Source of the DNA: Cycas panzhihuaensis
Taxonomy: Eukaryota; Cycadophyta
Reading direction: 5' to 3'
Length of the DNA stretch: 64,000 bases
Assembly: GCA_023213395.1 (NCBI GenBank)
Contig: CM041465.1
Span: 193,137,741-193,201,740 of the forward strand
Shown here: in pieces, positions 1-12,879 of the stretch
How positions within the stretch are numbered: the stretch's first letter is position 1
Layout: the number at the start of each line of letters is the position of its first letter
The notes under the pieces: generated by a model
What the model was told of the DNA's origin: nothing
Seen by the model: the letters and a program-made list of their open reading frames with translations, nothing else
Database searches by the model: none
Position numbers and translations under genes: made by a program

Positions 1-2142
1 AGACCAACTTTCAAGGCTCAGGCCTCACCCAGGGAAGCCTTGCTCAAAAAGACATTATCATTGACAAACTAGTCATGGACAATATTATCCAAATTGGATG
101 ATGGCTTCAATCCGGATACCCACCCAAGCCTCTAAGCTTCCACTGTAGCCCTCCCTAACAGTTCTGCCATTATTATGAAGAGGAAGGGTGAGAGGGGATC
201 TCCTTGTCTAAGTCCCTTGTAGCTGGGAAAGAAGGATGTCAACCTCCCATTTAGAATCACCAAGAAAGATACACTGGATATACAACATCTCATCCATTCC
301 TGCCAAACCTCCCCAAAACTGAACACTTTTAAACATTCCAACAGAGACTCCCATGCCACTCGATCATAGGCCTTTAGCATATCTGTTTTTATTATCATAC
401 CTGCCTCTTTCTTGTGAAAGGTTGAATGAATTATTTTATGAACTGTGATTATACTATCTGTAATTTGTCTGCTCTTAACAAATCCATCCTAGTTTGGAGA
501 GATGATGTTGGAGGGCACTCTTTAAGGCGATTCGCTAACACTTTAGCCATGATTTTATATTTTACATTGCATAGGCTTATCGGTCTAAAATCTTCCATCG
601 CTTCTGCTCCCTCCTTCTTCAAAATCAAAACCAAAAAGGTGGCCTGCCATTCTTTCAAAATTGTCTTCCTATGAAAAAATTTGTTTAGTGCTAGAATTAA
701 ATCATCCTTGATAATGTCCCAATATTCCTGAAAGAAGCCAGGTGGAAAACCATCTGGCCCCAGGGCCTTATCCCTTCCCATTTTAAATAGGGCTTTCTCA
801 ACTTCGACTAGAGAGAACGGTTCTATCAGTTTGCAGTTTTGAGCTTTGGAGATAACACTCAGAATATATTGCATGAGGGAAGCCCTTAAATCGGTGTCCT
901 AGCTTCCAGGTTCTTTATATAACTCTTTAAAGTAGTCCATCACTATTCCTCTTAACTGATCCTCCAACTCAATCAAGTCCCCATCCTTACTTCGTAATTT
1001 GCTAATCCTATTGTGGGCCCTATGCTTCAAGGTAGACAAATAGAAGAATTTAGTATTTCTATCTTCCTCCCTTATCCATAACTCTCTAGATTTCTGTTTC
1101 CAGTGGAGTTCCTCCTTAGTCAAAACCTCTTCTAATTTTTTGGTGGTGAGATGTTTAGTTTGATCCAACTCCTAAGTTCTTCCCTCAAGTTGGATCCTTT
1201 CCTCAATCTTTTTTAGCTCCTTCAACAGGCAGCCTTTATCTTCAAAAATATTTCCAAACACCTCCCTATTCCATATTTTGATTTATTTTTTGATCCAGTT
1301 TGGCTTCTTCGAAAACTTGAACATAGTGAATCCAGAAACTGGGATTGCCCACCACTCTCTGATCCTCTCCTTGAGATCGAGATGCTTCTGCCATATTAGT
1401 TCAAAATGAAAGCCCCCCCCCCCTGTTTACCTGGGTAGGATGGCTTTAGGACTAGCAGAGAATGATCCGATCCTGATTTCGGAAGAGCCTCTAGTTTAAT
1501 TCCCTCATGTTGGCGTGACCATTCATAATTGGTTAGCATTCTGTCTAGCCTTCTCTGAATGTGATTGTGTCCTAGTCTTCTGTTTGACCAAGTGTACCTA
1601 GCTCTCCTAAGAGGGACGTCTATTAGACCTCCTGATTGAAGAAATTCTCTAAGATCTGACATGCTCCTAGACCACCCTTCTTGCCCCCCTTTCTTTTCCT
1701 TTGGATTTAGAGCCGTATTGAAGTCCCCAACAACTAGCCAAGGGCCTACTCAATCTTTATGTACCTCCACCAACCTTTCCCATAAACTCTTCCTACCCTC
1801 TACTGTTATGGGGGCATAGACATTAGTGATCTAACATGACCTGTTGGTTCGCACATATACCAGACATAACATTATGAAATGTTCACTTTTGACCACCTCG
1901 TAACCATTCCACCTGCTTGGGTTCCATAGGGAGGCCAACCCCCCAGAGCCCGCTAATACCACAATAATCCTCTCTTCTCCCCTTATCCAGATCTTATTAA
2001 GCACCTCTCTTTCCTTAATCTGATCAAGTTTTATCTCCTGCAGTAGAACTATATCTGCACCTATCCTTATCATCATTTCCTTTACTAGTCTCTACTTCGA
2101 TGGGGCATTAAGGCCCCTTATATTCCAGGATAAGACCTTCAT
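1..2142 (-). pseudogene. LINE ORF2: endonuclease plus reverse transcriptase (broken, partial)
   Basis: The start at 2142 gives MKVLSWNIRGLNAP, the usual opening of plant L1 ORF2. The endonuclease/exonuclease/phosphatase domain follows (about 2142-1390), with DIVLLQE near its start and SGSDHSLLVL near its end. A linker comes next, then reverse transcriptase with GPDGF (about 750), RPISLCN, and LRQGDPLSPFLF (about 200). The catalytic FADD-type box at 51-68 reads FVND, so the first catalytic Asp is Asn. There are in-frame stops (for example after NAPSK) and several frameshifts between blocks. The protein would nick target DNA and prime cDNA synthesis from the nick. This copy cannot. Identity is firm; exact frame joins are not resolved. 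Confidence 0.85.
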
Positions 2143-2222
2143 GGTCCTCCCAAATCCCCCCCATCAACTTTTCCTACTTCTGAGGAGAGGACCCTCAATC
2201 ACCCCCCCTCCTTTAAGGTACT

Positions 2223-3776
2223 CTAGTATCCCAAGTCAATCTGGGCCAATGTTTCCTTCTCCCTAGTTGCCTTTCTAGGTGGCCTTCCTACCTTCTTTTC
2301 TAACCCAAAGTCAGGAGCTTTTTTTGGATCCAGCATGTTACTTTTATCTTTTGAAACCCATTTTCGAATCCCTCCTCCTATATTTTCTTGTTTTGCTCCT
2401 TTGACCTTGACCTTGGCAACCCTCTCTGCTATAATTCCTACCTGACCCTCTGCCTGGACAGGGTCCCACAACCCCACCTCTCCCACATCTGAGAGGTAGT
2501 CCTCCATATCCCAATTAATGTTCTTCACAAGCCAGGTCAGGACATGCTCTTTGGATACTGGAGTGACATCCCCTCCCTCAAACACCTGACCAACTACCCT
2601 TTAGTTTCCTTTTGTCTTCACTTTGGAACACTCTACCATTGAGCCCAGTACCAAAGTTGGTACCTAGACCAGGCCTCTAACAAAATCTTCAACCGTAGCC
2701 TCACCTTTGCCTACCTTATTTTCATCTTCTTTCTCTTTGCTACCTTCTTCCTAAACTTCCTTATTAATACCTGCATCTTGTGCCTCACCTACCTTTGTTT
2801 TATCTTTGGAACACACATTGCTAATTTGGGTTTCAAATCGATGGTAGCCCAACCCACTTTGGATCTTATCAATAACTGTATCTGGGACTTCACCTCTAGT
2901 TACCTCATTTTCTTCACCTTCAATCTCTTTTCTACCCCCTTCCTTGTCAAACTTGTCGGTGCCTATATCCAAGGCCTCCCCTCTGATTACTTCAATTCCT
3001 CCATTTTCTTTCTCTTTACTTCCCTCTTCCTTGTCCATCTTCGTTGGAATCCCTGGGCATTAAAAGGGAAGATGCCCCCTGCACTTACACTTTGAGCATC
3101 TAAAACCTTCCACTTCATAGAAAAGACTTTGAATGATGATCCTTCCTGCCGACTCGATCTCAATATCTACTGGAAGATCACTGTTAAGTTTAGCAAGGAT
3201 GTAGAATCTGGCATTCATCAGTTAAGATCTGTGTTTTGTCACTGAGTCCATTGCTAGTAAAGGCCCGATCATTCTGGCCACTCCTCTGACCATCTCTGGG
3301 TTCTAGAAATGCAGGGGAAGCCTCGGCATCTATACCCATACTAGGGCTTGTTTTACCATTAGTGTTCCCAGATCAAAATCTGGGTGCCATTTTTCCAGAG
3401 TCATGGCTTTCCTACCAAACGTCCAGGGGGATTTTAGGAGGATAGCAACCATATCCTCCTGATTTGTGAATCTGAAGAGGACGCATCCCTTTGTCATAGC
3501 CATCACCTCAACCAAGTTCCTTGTTTTTTATTTGTTTCTGATCCATTCTCTAATAATGTCCAATTTGGGTCTACGTCCTGAAAACCTTCCCACCAAACTA
3601 TTTTCCCAGTATTGGATAGTTTTGTTAGTTAACTCCTTTGGGACTAAAATTTTATACTGGTTATTTATCAGTATAGGGTGAATCTCATATTCTTCAGAGT
3701 TACCATTTTTCAAAATGTCAAGGTAAGTCCTTCCCAGGGGTAAGGACTCAGTTTGGTTTGCTAGATCTTGCATCAT
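2223..3776 (-). pseudogene. LINE ORF1: DUF4283-type nucleic-acid-binding protein (broken)
   Basis: The N-terminal block begins MMQDLANQTES. A second block carries the DUF4283 signature: CVLFRFTNQED, SPWTFGRK, then EKWHPDFDLG. After a stop come PRLPLHF and a decayed zinc-knuckle-like CSKC..GH whose last Cys is missing. The remainder, to about 2223, is a charged low-complexity tail (Lys/Glu rich, EGEENEV and similar). DUF4283 proteins are the usual ORF1 product of plant L1 elements and are thought to coat the element RNA. ORF2 starts about 80 bases after the end of this frame, the normal L1 order. At least two stops or frameshifts break the frame. Confidence 0.75.
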
Positions 3777-4440
3777 TTAGGTTATAGTCACAAGAACTAA
3801 AGAAAACTACATGGACTTACCATACATTTAAATCTGCAGGTTTGAAACTTACAATCCTCTTTCTTTCTGGATCACCAAGCGCCAATGAACCTTCCTGTCG
3901 TGGATCTCTGCCACCACCCTAGAACCCTTTGCACCCCGTATCTCCTTTCTTGGTCTGCTTCTTTGGCTTATAACCAACTCTGAACCATTTGCTTGGCTGA
4001 GAGACCCCCTACCTTGGCTCCGCTAAATGCTATCTAGGTACCTGCTAGGTCCTTTGCTCCCTACTCCTTGGTCTATCCCTCTAATTCCCGTCCATCTGGT
4101 TAGCTTGTCACCTCACATGGCCTGTGTTCCATCAGGTTTCTAGGGACTACATGCCCTTCTAACGTCTTGGCTAGTAGTAAATGGGGGGTGCCATAGTGCC
4201 CAATGCCTAATACACTGCACTGGGCCCATCCCTCATGCCCAGATCTAGCTTCTTCACCTCGAGATCTCCTCACAACCCTAGCTCCAGCTCGTCGTTCACT
4301 ATTCGCAGCTCTTGTTTGTTCAGAGAATGTTGAAAACAATGTATGTTTGCATTTTCTTTGGTAGTTATTATATATATATATATATATCAAATAAATAAAA
4401 TGTATATAAAGGCAGACTTGCCTATTTGCCCCCCCTTTCT
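3777..4440 (-). other. LINE 5' untranslated region, with short (TA)n
   Basis: Sequence upstream of ORF1. It is more GC-rich than its surroundings and includes a short TA microsatellite at about 4367-4387. An open frame at 4390-4100 has no family resemblance and looks like chance. The 5' boundary is set only by where similarity to the copia-like internal sequence resumes, at about 4495. Confidence 0.45.
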
Positions 4441-5994
4441 TTTTTTGTCTACTTTTGGCAAAGCAAGTTGAGGAAGTCTTGCCTGGAATATATGCCAGAT
4501 CTTTTAAATATATTGATGAAAATAAATCAATAAAATAAGCCTATAAGATGGATAAATCAAGGAAAGATCAAATATCCAAAGGCCTAATGAAAGATCATAT
4601 AACGAAGTTGCCAATAAAATCAAAAAAATTTTAAATATATTATCAGAAATATATCACAAATAATATATATCTATATATATATATGAGATCTTTTCAAATG
4701 TATTAGAGTAGATATATTAAGGCAAAATAAGAAATATATAAATGTTTAAATTTAAAAATAAATATAAAGAACTTGGTAAGTTACTATAGCAAATTTATAG
4801 TAAGTTGACTTTCAAAGATGAGATCTTCTTCCACATAAATCAAAGCTTTAAACAGATTTCTCTAGTAGGTAGATCTACTATAATGTATGGCTTGTTGGGC
4901 TAAATATGTATTAAAACTTGTAAATCTGAAAAAGAACTTGAAAAAATGGTCAAATATATGAAAAAATATATAGATATAAAAGAATATGTAGCAGATCTAA
5001 AGAAAACTTGAATAAATATTACAAATCTAAAATAAATATTGCAGATCTAAAGTAAATAATGTAGATTTAAAATAACTAAACTAGAAAATAGTGAAATGAT
5101 TAATAAAATAGCCAAATCTAAAAAAATATATAGTAGATATGAAGAATATATAGTATATATGAAGGAAACTTGAGTGAATATTGCTTGCAGCTGTGCTCCT
5201 GCACAGATCTAGAAAAAGTATTAGATAAATAGATAAAATATGCTTGAAAAATGTCAAATATTTCATAAAAATATAAAAAACTTATTGATAAAACCTCTTA
5301 TAAAGTGATAAAACTTGATATTTACTGTTTACAACTATACACCTGCATAAATCTAAAAATAAATCTGAAATATATTTATTATATCACAAGTAAAGCTCAA
5401 GAATAATCAAATCTGATAAAAAATACAAGAAACTTACTAATAAACTTTGTAGAAAAATGAATATAACCAATATTTCTTACTTGTGAGTAGATCTGCTGCA
5501 GATATTAATAAATCTTTTTGTGCTTCATAAAAACTTCAATAGGCTAGCAAAATACTAATAGATCAACCCACTCAAATACTAAATGAAGGAAAATAATTAT
5601 GGAGAATAGAGCAAAACATAAACAAGTAATCATAGATCAATACATTATTGTTACATAGTAGCATAAATACAAAAGACTTATATACTCAATCTATTGTTGT
5701 GAAGAGAGTATTACAAATGTCCAAAATAAAGGTGGTGTCTAAAGACACCAGGGTTGCACACTGCTCAAAATATATAGTCTAGGAGAGGAGAGAAACTCCT
5801 CAATCCCTAAAATTCAAATAACAATAAAATAATAACTTAACTCAAATAAACTTAACTCAAATTAAATTAAATAAAATCAACCTTACCTTATACTTACATA
5901 CACATGTAAGCACCCACATGTATAAATTAATAAGAGTGAGGTGTGCACTCCTGGTTGGAAGGTGGTAGTGGAGTGATGAGCATTAACCCCAACA
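4441..5994 (-). mobile_element. Copy J: 5' end of a non-autonomous copia-like element (truncated)
   Basis: Fragment of the same family as B, C and E: one LTR (5584-5994) plus about 1.1 kb of primer-site-proximal internal sequence. The internal part matches C from about 57,700 and B from about 45,350, including the phrase ccagatcttttaaatatatt (from about 4494) and the dense AGATCT-type repeats. The primer site just left of the LTR is decayed beyond recognition. The other end is lost beyond the LINE. No coding sequence is present in the part retained. Confidence 0.7.
5584..5994 (-). repeat. 5' LTR of copy J
   Basis: 411 bp, from tgaaggaaaa to ccaaca (TG...CA). It aligns along its length with LTRs at 40092, 46584, 53093, 58867 and 61311. 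Shared landmarks are the gaaactcctcaa block and the end gagtgatgannattaac. Only two bases separate it from the LTR of element H. Confidence 0.8.
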
Positions 5995-5996
5995 AG

Positions 5997-8728
5997 TGTT
6001 TAGGTAGTGTCTTAGTCTTGTTTAAGGATGGTGTAAAGATATAAGTATCAATGCCAAGTAAATGTAACTCAAAAGGATACTCTCTTTCTCTCTCCTTTTA
6101 TCTTCTCTCTCTTTTATCTTTATCAATTAAAAATTAAATTAAAGGAGAAAGGCGATACAAAGGTGAGAGAATATGAATGACGTATGTAACTTTCCCTAAT
6201 GATACATGGGAGAATGATACTTATTCTCTTTCTTGATCCTACCCTTGTGCATGCAAAGTGAATGCAAGATGAAGGTGTAACAAAGAAACGAAAACCCTTT
6301 CTGTCACTTTTCCTTTAAGGGGAGGAATAAGATATGTACTAGTTTAAGTTACCCCTCTTATATTTATGCAAGAGGAAAGGGGAAAGCAAGGTCTATGCAT
6401 GTTAATGCAAAAGTCAATAGTGTAAGTATGAGATGCTAATTTTTTCTCTTCCTTTAATGAGTGTAGGTAAACAAAACAAATGATTATAAGCTATGTGTAA
6501 ATGCAACTGATTTCCTTTTTGGGAACAAAAAGGTGGAAAGAAAAGAATAAGGAAAGAGAGGAAGGTTAGAAGAGGTATACCTAAAAACAAATCAGTTGAT
6601 GGAGTGTCTCTCCTTTTCCTTTGTTATCTTCCTTTCACCAATCACCCTATGCTCTAAGTCATGATTATCATTATGGATGAAACCATAGGTGGGGCTTTCT
6701 TACCTTCTCTAGAATGTACTACAAAAGAGTAAAGAACTTTGAAAGAAAGCTTCAAAGGAAAATAAATGTAAATGGGATATTTGTACCTTTCAACACGATC
6801 TTACTTGCTCAAGGTATGTGGAGTTTCCTTGTGGATAAACTCTTTCAATAAGCAATGACATACATATGTATATGCATATAGATGTGTTTATGTATGTATG
6901 CTCATCAAAATGAAAATTAAACTTGCTTAATGTTTTGAAAGAAAAGAAACAATACACTTCTCAATCTTCCCACTAAATACTTAAATGTTTCCAAGTAATA
7001 TTTGGGGGAAAAAGGGGGTTTTGAAGATGGGAGAAAGGAGAACCTTGGAATGGCTAGTTCCTTCAAACAAGCTACCTCCTGTGTGCTTGGGTACTCCAGG
7101 AAATAGGTTAGAAGAGGATTTATAATTCTAAGCAAATAAAGATGGGATAACTTATAAGAAATATAAGAAGTTGTAAAAGCTATAAAGAAGCGTAAATGTT
7201 GCAAAAGTCATAATGTTGTAACTTTTACAAGGTATGCAGAAGAAGTGTAAATCTTATGAAATAACAAAGCACACAAAGAAACTTACTATTAAATAATGTG
7301 TATAAAGGCTAGTTGTAAGCATTATAAGGGGCTGCAAATGCTATAACTAGTAGAGGCCCTCACCCAAGGGGTTTCTTAGAGTGTAAGATGGATATGGAGT
7401 AGGAAAGCTAAGAGAGGTAGGGGCCTACCCTAGAGGATATGGCCATGAGGGTTGGAACCCTAACTATAAAATCCTCTTCTCCCTCTTAAGAGGGTCCCAT
7501 AATCCACCCACTTCTATTGAAGGAAAATCCCAATGGATATGGAGATGCAATCAGGGAGAAAGGAAGGGATTGCCTTCCTTTGGGCACCTAAAAGAGATAA
7601 AGGTATATGGAAAACTTGTAACAAATAGAAATATTTAGTAAATATGCTTGCTAAAGGAAAGAATAGTAATAAATAAACTTGTGTACAGTCACAAAAACTG
7701 AAGTAAAATGGATGTTACCTCATGTACTAATGAAAAGATGAGGATCCCTTTTTCTAGGTGAAGAAGGGCTCCTTTTAGAGACAAGAATGAGACTCAAAAC
7801 CTTGTACAACTTGTTGCTACTAGTAGAGTGAGCACCATAGAAGGAAGATCTACGAGAGAAGAGCTAGTATAAACCTATATTCTAGGGTTTTACCATTGGA
7901 GAAGAGAAGAATAGGAGGACAAACCAAAAGTGCAGGTAGGAGGTATTTTTCCTTTTGTATGAGAGCCAAGAGAGGTAGAATGAACTTAGAATTGGGTTTT
8001 TATACGTAAATTAGGTTTCCCAAGTGATTAGGATTTACTCTGGGTAGGAAACAACATCTTGCCACATGCCAGCTTTACAATAAATGTAAAATTGGCTATT
8101 ACTAGGCCATAAAAGTCAATGGACAATTACCTCATGGCAAACTTCATGATACTACAGAGTTTGGCATAGTACCATGAATATTATTGTGGTGCAAATAAAA
8201 CATAAGGAAAAATAAAAATGAGGCATAGTGGACCCCCAAAAGAAGGGTCCTAGGGCATAACAAAGAGGTATACTGAACTGGTAAAGCCTTTAAGGGACCT
8301 TTAGGCATTAGTGGGACCTTTCCAAATGTGTAAAAGAGGGTAATAAAGTCCCCAATGAGGGATGAGTGACATATACAAAGGTTATTAGGCCTAAAATGAG
8401 GTATTAGGGATCATGTATAATGTCAATCATGAACAAAATGTGGGCTAAAGAGGCCCATAAGTACCTGAGAGTGATGATGAGGTGTCATGAGGGGTTGTAT
8501 GATGTGAAAGGATGTGGTCTTGAGTCATTATAGGCTGGATCATAATCATAGGCATGAAAATAGGTAGGCAAACCAAGTATCTCAACCATGTATGCAACAA
8601 TATCATATAGAATACAACCATCAAGTATCTCATCACATCCTAAAGTAAATGAGGAGTAAGGATATATATGGATACCTATGCTTATTTAAGAGGCACTATC
8701 GATTTCTATTCCAAATAGCCAAGAAACA
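5997..8728 (-). repeat. 3' LTR of element H
   Basis: 2.73 kb, from tgtttaggtag to agaaaca. It aligns base by base with 29905-32608 over its whole length with many substitutions and small indels, so the insertion is old. It contains pyrimidine/purine-rich blocks (ctctctttctctctcc) but no convincing protein. Open frames at 7204-6917 and 8636-8445 have counterparts in the other LTR only as decayed DNA and are regarded as chance. Confidence 0.85.
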
Positions 8729-9371
8729 CTATCGCCTTGGTAGTAGAGCCTCATCACTTGGGAGCATTTGGCAATGGCAAATGCTATCAACACAAAAATA
8801 TTAGTATTGTCTACTAATACAAAGAGTGTTGTCATCCAAGGGGAGTGGCAGATGTCATGGTAGATTACATAGATAAGGAAGGAGAAGAAGTGGAATAGGG
8901 GTTGCCTATGTATCACTTAAGAGTCTAGTGTAAAAGGATGAGGGGCTGCTGGGATTGCCCCCATTGCCCTCATTTAAGATAGGTGCTATATAAGATCATA
9001 AGTACAGTTAACAAGTAAATATAAGCAAATGATCTATACACAAGGAGAGTCAAAGTGTAAGGGCCTAGGTGATCACCATAGTTTAACCTCATTAGTGGCC
9101 TACTTTTAGAGGTGCCAATAGATTACAATGAAAGAAGGGATGATCTTAGAGCATAGGTGATCAAGAGACCTATTAGGCTACCTAGGAAGGATCGTTTGAG
9201 AGAAGGAGATGATGCTTAAGGATGTAACGAATAAGGCCATCTACCTTGGTGTTCAGATCTTAGGGAATATGCTAAACATTCATGGAAGAGAAGAGAGGTA
9301 AAAGGGACATGGTAGTCAAAGCAAGGGCTCTCAATCATGGGTAACATACCTAGTAAACTTGAGTTAGTTAC
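8729..9371 (-). other. 3' internal end of element H (non-coding tail)
   Basis: Sequence between the copia G insertion and the 3' LTR of H. The first bases inside 9371 continue the second RNase H (N-stop-L, from the conserved NQL). The rest carries no recognisable domain. No clear polypurine tract abuts the LTR. Confidence 0.5.
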
Positions 9372-9802
9372 TATTAAAATAGGTACATGTGCATAGTCAT
9401 CACATCACAGGAACAGAAGAGAAACAAAAGAAAGAGACAATGCACATGTACACAGGGTTGACAAGTGGAAAACCCCTTCTGGGGAAGAAAAACCACCTCC
9501 TAAGCTATATTTTATTAATAAATAAATAAAACAAATATACACAATAATAAACCCCCTAAAATAGCCTTTGGTTAGGCATGTGGACAAACCTCCTAGATTC
9601 TTAGAACCAACTTCATGAATCTAGAAGATTAACAAATAGGACGGAGGTTCGTTAGAATGCGGTTCCGCATTTCAATGACCATCCAGAAATCGATTAATAT
9701 TAAATATAAGTTTATAACATTACAATCACTTAAATAATTTTTAAGACATGTGACTTAAATAATAACATTAAGAAATATAAGTTTAGATTATATATTCTAA
9801 CA
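9372..9802 (-). repeat. 3' LTR of copia G
   Basis: Starts tattaaaatagg (TG changed to TA) and ends ttctaaca. Matches 16743-17173 position for position (431 bp each). Contains the ccccttctgggg block, which is a perfect palindrome (ccccttatgggg core) in the partner LTR and in copia F. Confidence 0.92.
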
Positions 9803-9814
9803 TCCCCCTTTAAT
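9803..9814 (-). other. Polypurine tract of copia G
   Basis: Plus-strand tccccctttaat, which is AAAGGGGGA on the element strand, directly abutting the 3' LTR. This is the expected primer for plus-strand DNA synthesis. Confidence 0.8.
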
Positions 9815-9819
9815 GTAAA

Positions 9820-11420
9820 CTTTAGTACTAGAGAGAAAAGAAAAGCTTCATCACGGTGATCCCCCTTTGATGGAGACTTCTTTTATCTGTAATAAATCTC
9901 TGAGATTTAAAAACTTTGGTTCAGTTAATGACTTCGTAAGAATGTCAGCAATCTATAAATCTGTTGGACAATAAGACAAACAATAAGATTATCAGTAACT
10001 AAATTACGAATAAAATGTTAATATAATTCAATATGTTTAGTTCTAGAATAAGAAACAAGATTAGTAGCTATACCAATTACACCTTGATTATCAACTTTAT
10101 TTCAATTGAAGAGTTTAGAGTAAGACCAATTTCATTTAGTAGTGATTTTAGCCAAAGTGCTTTTTTACTAGCTTCGACTAATGCTCGATATTTGGCTTCA
10201 GTTATTGATAATGCTAGTGCTTATATTTTTTTGCTAGACCAAGTAATAGGTGAGGAATCAATAAAAAATACATAACTTGAAGTAGATTTATGATCATTTG
10301 AATCACCTGCCCAATCGGAATCAGTATATCTAATTAATGTTAGTGGTTTATTACAAAAGTTATAAGTTAAACCATAAAACATAGTATTCTTTAGATAGTG
10401 TAAGATGCGTTTAGCGACTTTCCAGTGAGATTCGTGTGGTTGTTGCATATATCAAGAGCATCAAGCAACAGCATAAGAAATGTCAGGGTAGGTGTGAGTA
10501 AGATAGACTAGACTACCAATGAGTTATCTGTATAGAGTTGGATCACATAACGGAGTTAGACAATCAGTAGACAGTTTAACTCTTGATTGTAATGGATTGG
10601 ATATAGGTTTAACATTTTCCATATTAAATCGTTGAATTAAATCGAGAATATACTTAGGTTGAGATAGTATTATATTTGATTGATTTTGATAAACTTGTAA
10701 ACCTAGAAAGTAATGTAATAGACCTAAATCGGTCATTTCAAATTTGTTCATTAAAGTTGATTTGAGATGATGAATATTATGGGTTAATGATCTAGTGATA
10801 ATAATATCATCAACATAGAGGATTAAAATGGTAAGATTTTCATTTTCACATTTAAAATAAAGATTTGGATCACTAATACATCTAGTGTATCTAATGTGGA
10901 TTAAATAATCATCGACTTTGGTATACCAAGCTCGAGGAGCTTGTTTTAAACCATAGATAGATTTTTAAAGTTTACATTGAAAATTAGGATTTTCAATGAA
11001 TCTAGGTGGCTGTGACATGTAGATCTCTTCTTTGAGAACACCATTCAAGAAAGCACTCTTAACATCTATTTGGTGGATTTCCTAACCAAACTTGGCTGTA
11101 AGAGCAATAATTGTCTTGATTGTATTCATCTTTATGATAGGGGCAAAGGTTTCATTATAGTTAATGCCATCTATTTAAGAAAATCCTTTGGAAACAAGGC
11201 AAGCTTTATATTTTTCCACTATCCCTGTTGAATTATATTTAGTTCTATAAACTCATTTACAGTCAGCAACATTTTTCCCAGGTGGGAGAGGAATAAGATC
11301 CTAGGTTGAATTTTTAATTAAGGCAGTAAATTTAGTCTACATAGCATCTTGCCATATAGGATTGTTGCTGGCTTGTTTAAAAGTTTTGGGATCATTATTT
11401 TCCATTATTTTTGCCATTAA
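9820..11420 (-). pseudogene. Copia G reverse transcriptase and RNase H
   Basis: C-terminal part of the copia polyprotein. RT landmarks in order: DVKSAFLNG near 11,060, YGLKQAPRAWY near 10,940, intact catalytic YVDD at about 10,815, and DLGLLHYFLG near 10,710. RNase H follows with TDSDWAGD (about 10,310), EAKY and VDNQG, so all three acidic residues are kept. It ends TLKGDV just before the polypurine tract. The frame is nearly continuous. Scattered stops (for example at the SSKKI block) are mostly at expected Gln or Trp codons. The enzyme would copy element RNA into DNA in virus-like particles; here it is broken by these stops. Confidence 0.9.
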
Positions 11421-11978
11421 GGTAAAATTTACATGAAGTTTTTACGCACGTGTGCACCTAGTATCAGTAGGATTGCCTACATCAGATCTGGCATCATCAA
11501 GCATTTTAGTTGCCCAAACAGGTTGCTTATGAGTAACTGTATCCAAGGTTGTAGGTTAATTTGATGTACTAGCTTGAAGTGAAGGATCTGTTTCAGTGGG
11601 TTCTGATAGATTCTAATTTTGGACTTGAGTTGATAAAGAGTCTATAATTTCTAAATCAACTTGTTTATCACAAGGGTCAACCAAACGAGTGTTGGTTAAC
11701 AAATCTTCAGCAGGAAGTTCTATATAAGTAGATGTTGAAGTAGATCCTTCTTCATCAAATATTACATCACGCAAAATAGAAATGTTATGCATGACTAGAT
11801 CTAAGAGCCTATAGGCTTTGCTCTCTTCGCTGTAGCTAACGAAGATGTATTTTTGACTTTTTTTATCTAACTTTTTACATTTTTCATGAGGGATATATCT
11901 CCATACGATACTGCCAAAGATTCATAAATGTTGGACAGATGGTTTTCTTCTAGACCATTTTTATTCTGGAGTGACATT

Positions 11979-12560
11979 TTATAGGCATTTACTGGGTAAA
12001 TGATTTAATAAATAATTAGAGCAGTTAATTGCTTCTGCCCATAGTTTTAAATCAAAATTCTTTGCATGTAACATGCAGCGAGTCATTTCAACAAGAGTAT
12101 AGTTTTTGCATTCAACAACACCGTTTTGTTGGGGCGTATATACAACTAAATATTGGAATTTAATTCCGTGTGATTTGCAGAAAGAGGTAAACTTTCTACT
12201 TAAATATTCCTTAGCATTATCAGATTGTAATATTTTGATTCTTGAATTTGATTGATTTTCAACTAAGGTTTTATATTCAATGAAAATGTCAAACACTTGA
12301 CTGCGTGCTTTGAGCATATAAACCCAATATTTTCTTGAATAATCATCTATGAACGTAACGAAATAACAAGATCCTGAGTATGATGGTACATGAAAAGGTC
12401 CACATATATCAGAGTAGATAAGTTCGAGTGGAGCAGTTGCTCGGTATTGAATTTTATGTGGAAATGGATCCATGTGTTATTTGCTTGTCACACATGCTTC
12501 ACAAACACTATAAACAATGTTTAAGGGTGGTAAACCATGAACCATTTCATGCTTAATTAA
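11979..12560 (-). pseudogene. Copia G integrase
   Basis: An uninterrupted frame from 12473 to 11979 covers the integrase core. The catalytic D,D,E residues are all present in SDICGPF, QSDNAKEY and NGVVEC. Just upstream, HARFGH and C..C of the zinc-binding region are readable but a stop separates them from the core. Downstream the frame continues as SNYLLNHLPSK and then decays. The role is insertion of the element DNA into the host genome. A related fragment occurs at 60228-60449. Confidence 0.9.
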
Positions 12561-12879
12561 ATATTGCAATTTGCCATAACTAGTATGGCCAAATCTTGCA
12601 TGCCAAAGTTTGTTGACTGAGTCAGGTTTGGTAATGAAAGCACTAAAAGATTTTGATTTATTATTTTGAAGACTGGTTAGACTATAGAGACCTATTTTAT
12701 GATCAACAGGTCTTAAGGCAATACATTTGAATTTGTGTAATGGATCCTTAATGACAAATTTATTTTTCTAGAATTTGATGACAAGGTCTTTTTGGCATAT
12801 TTGATAAATTAAGAGGAGGTTTGGTAACAAACCAAGTACATAAAAAACATCATTGATTGAACCATCCTTTAGGGTAACA

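Larger units (their letters stand above)
1..4440 (-). mobile_element. L1-type LINE retrotransposon, 3' end outside window
   Basis: Non-LTR retrotransposon read on the minus strand. In transcription order it has a 5' region (about 4440-3777), ORF1 with a DUF4283-like domain, and ORF2 with an apurinic endonuclease followed by reverse transcriptase. The window begins inside the RT, so the rest of ORF2 and the poly(A) tail are not visible. Both ORFs carry stops and frameshifts, so the copy is dead. On its 5' side the sequence changes at about 4440-4495 into the internal region of a copia-like remnant. The simplest reading is insertion of the LINE into that older element. The 5' limit is approximate and no target duplication can be checked. 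Confidence 0.85.

Noticed and set aside
2778-3095. Plus-strand open frame of 105 codons in the LINE
   Set aside because: Complement of the Lys/Glu-rich ORF1 tail; the minus-strand reading fits the LINE order.
4100-4390. Minus-strand open frame of 96 codons
   Set aside because: Starts in a TA repeat and has no family resemblance; lies in the LINE 5' untranslated region.
5992-5996. Target duplication for element H (acaag)
   Set aside because: The right flank reads tgcct; no match even allowing one or two base shifts.
6917-7204. Open frames inside the H LTRs, also 30367-31198
   Set aside because: Present in both LTRs only as decayed DNA with shifted frames; no domain seen, LTRs are not expected to code.
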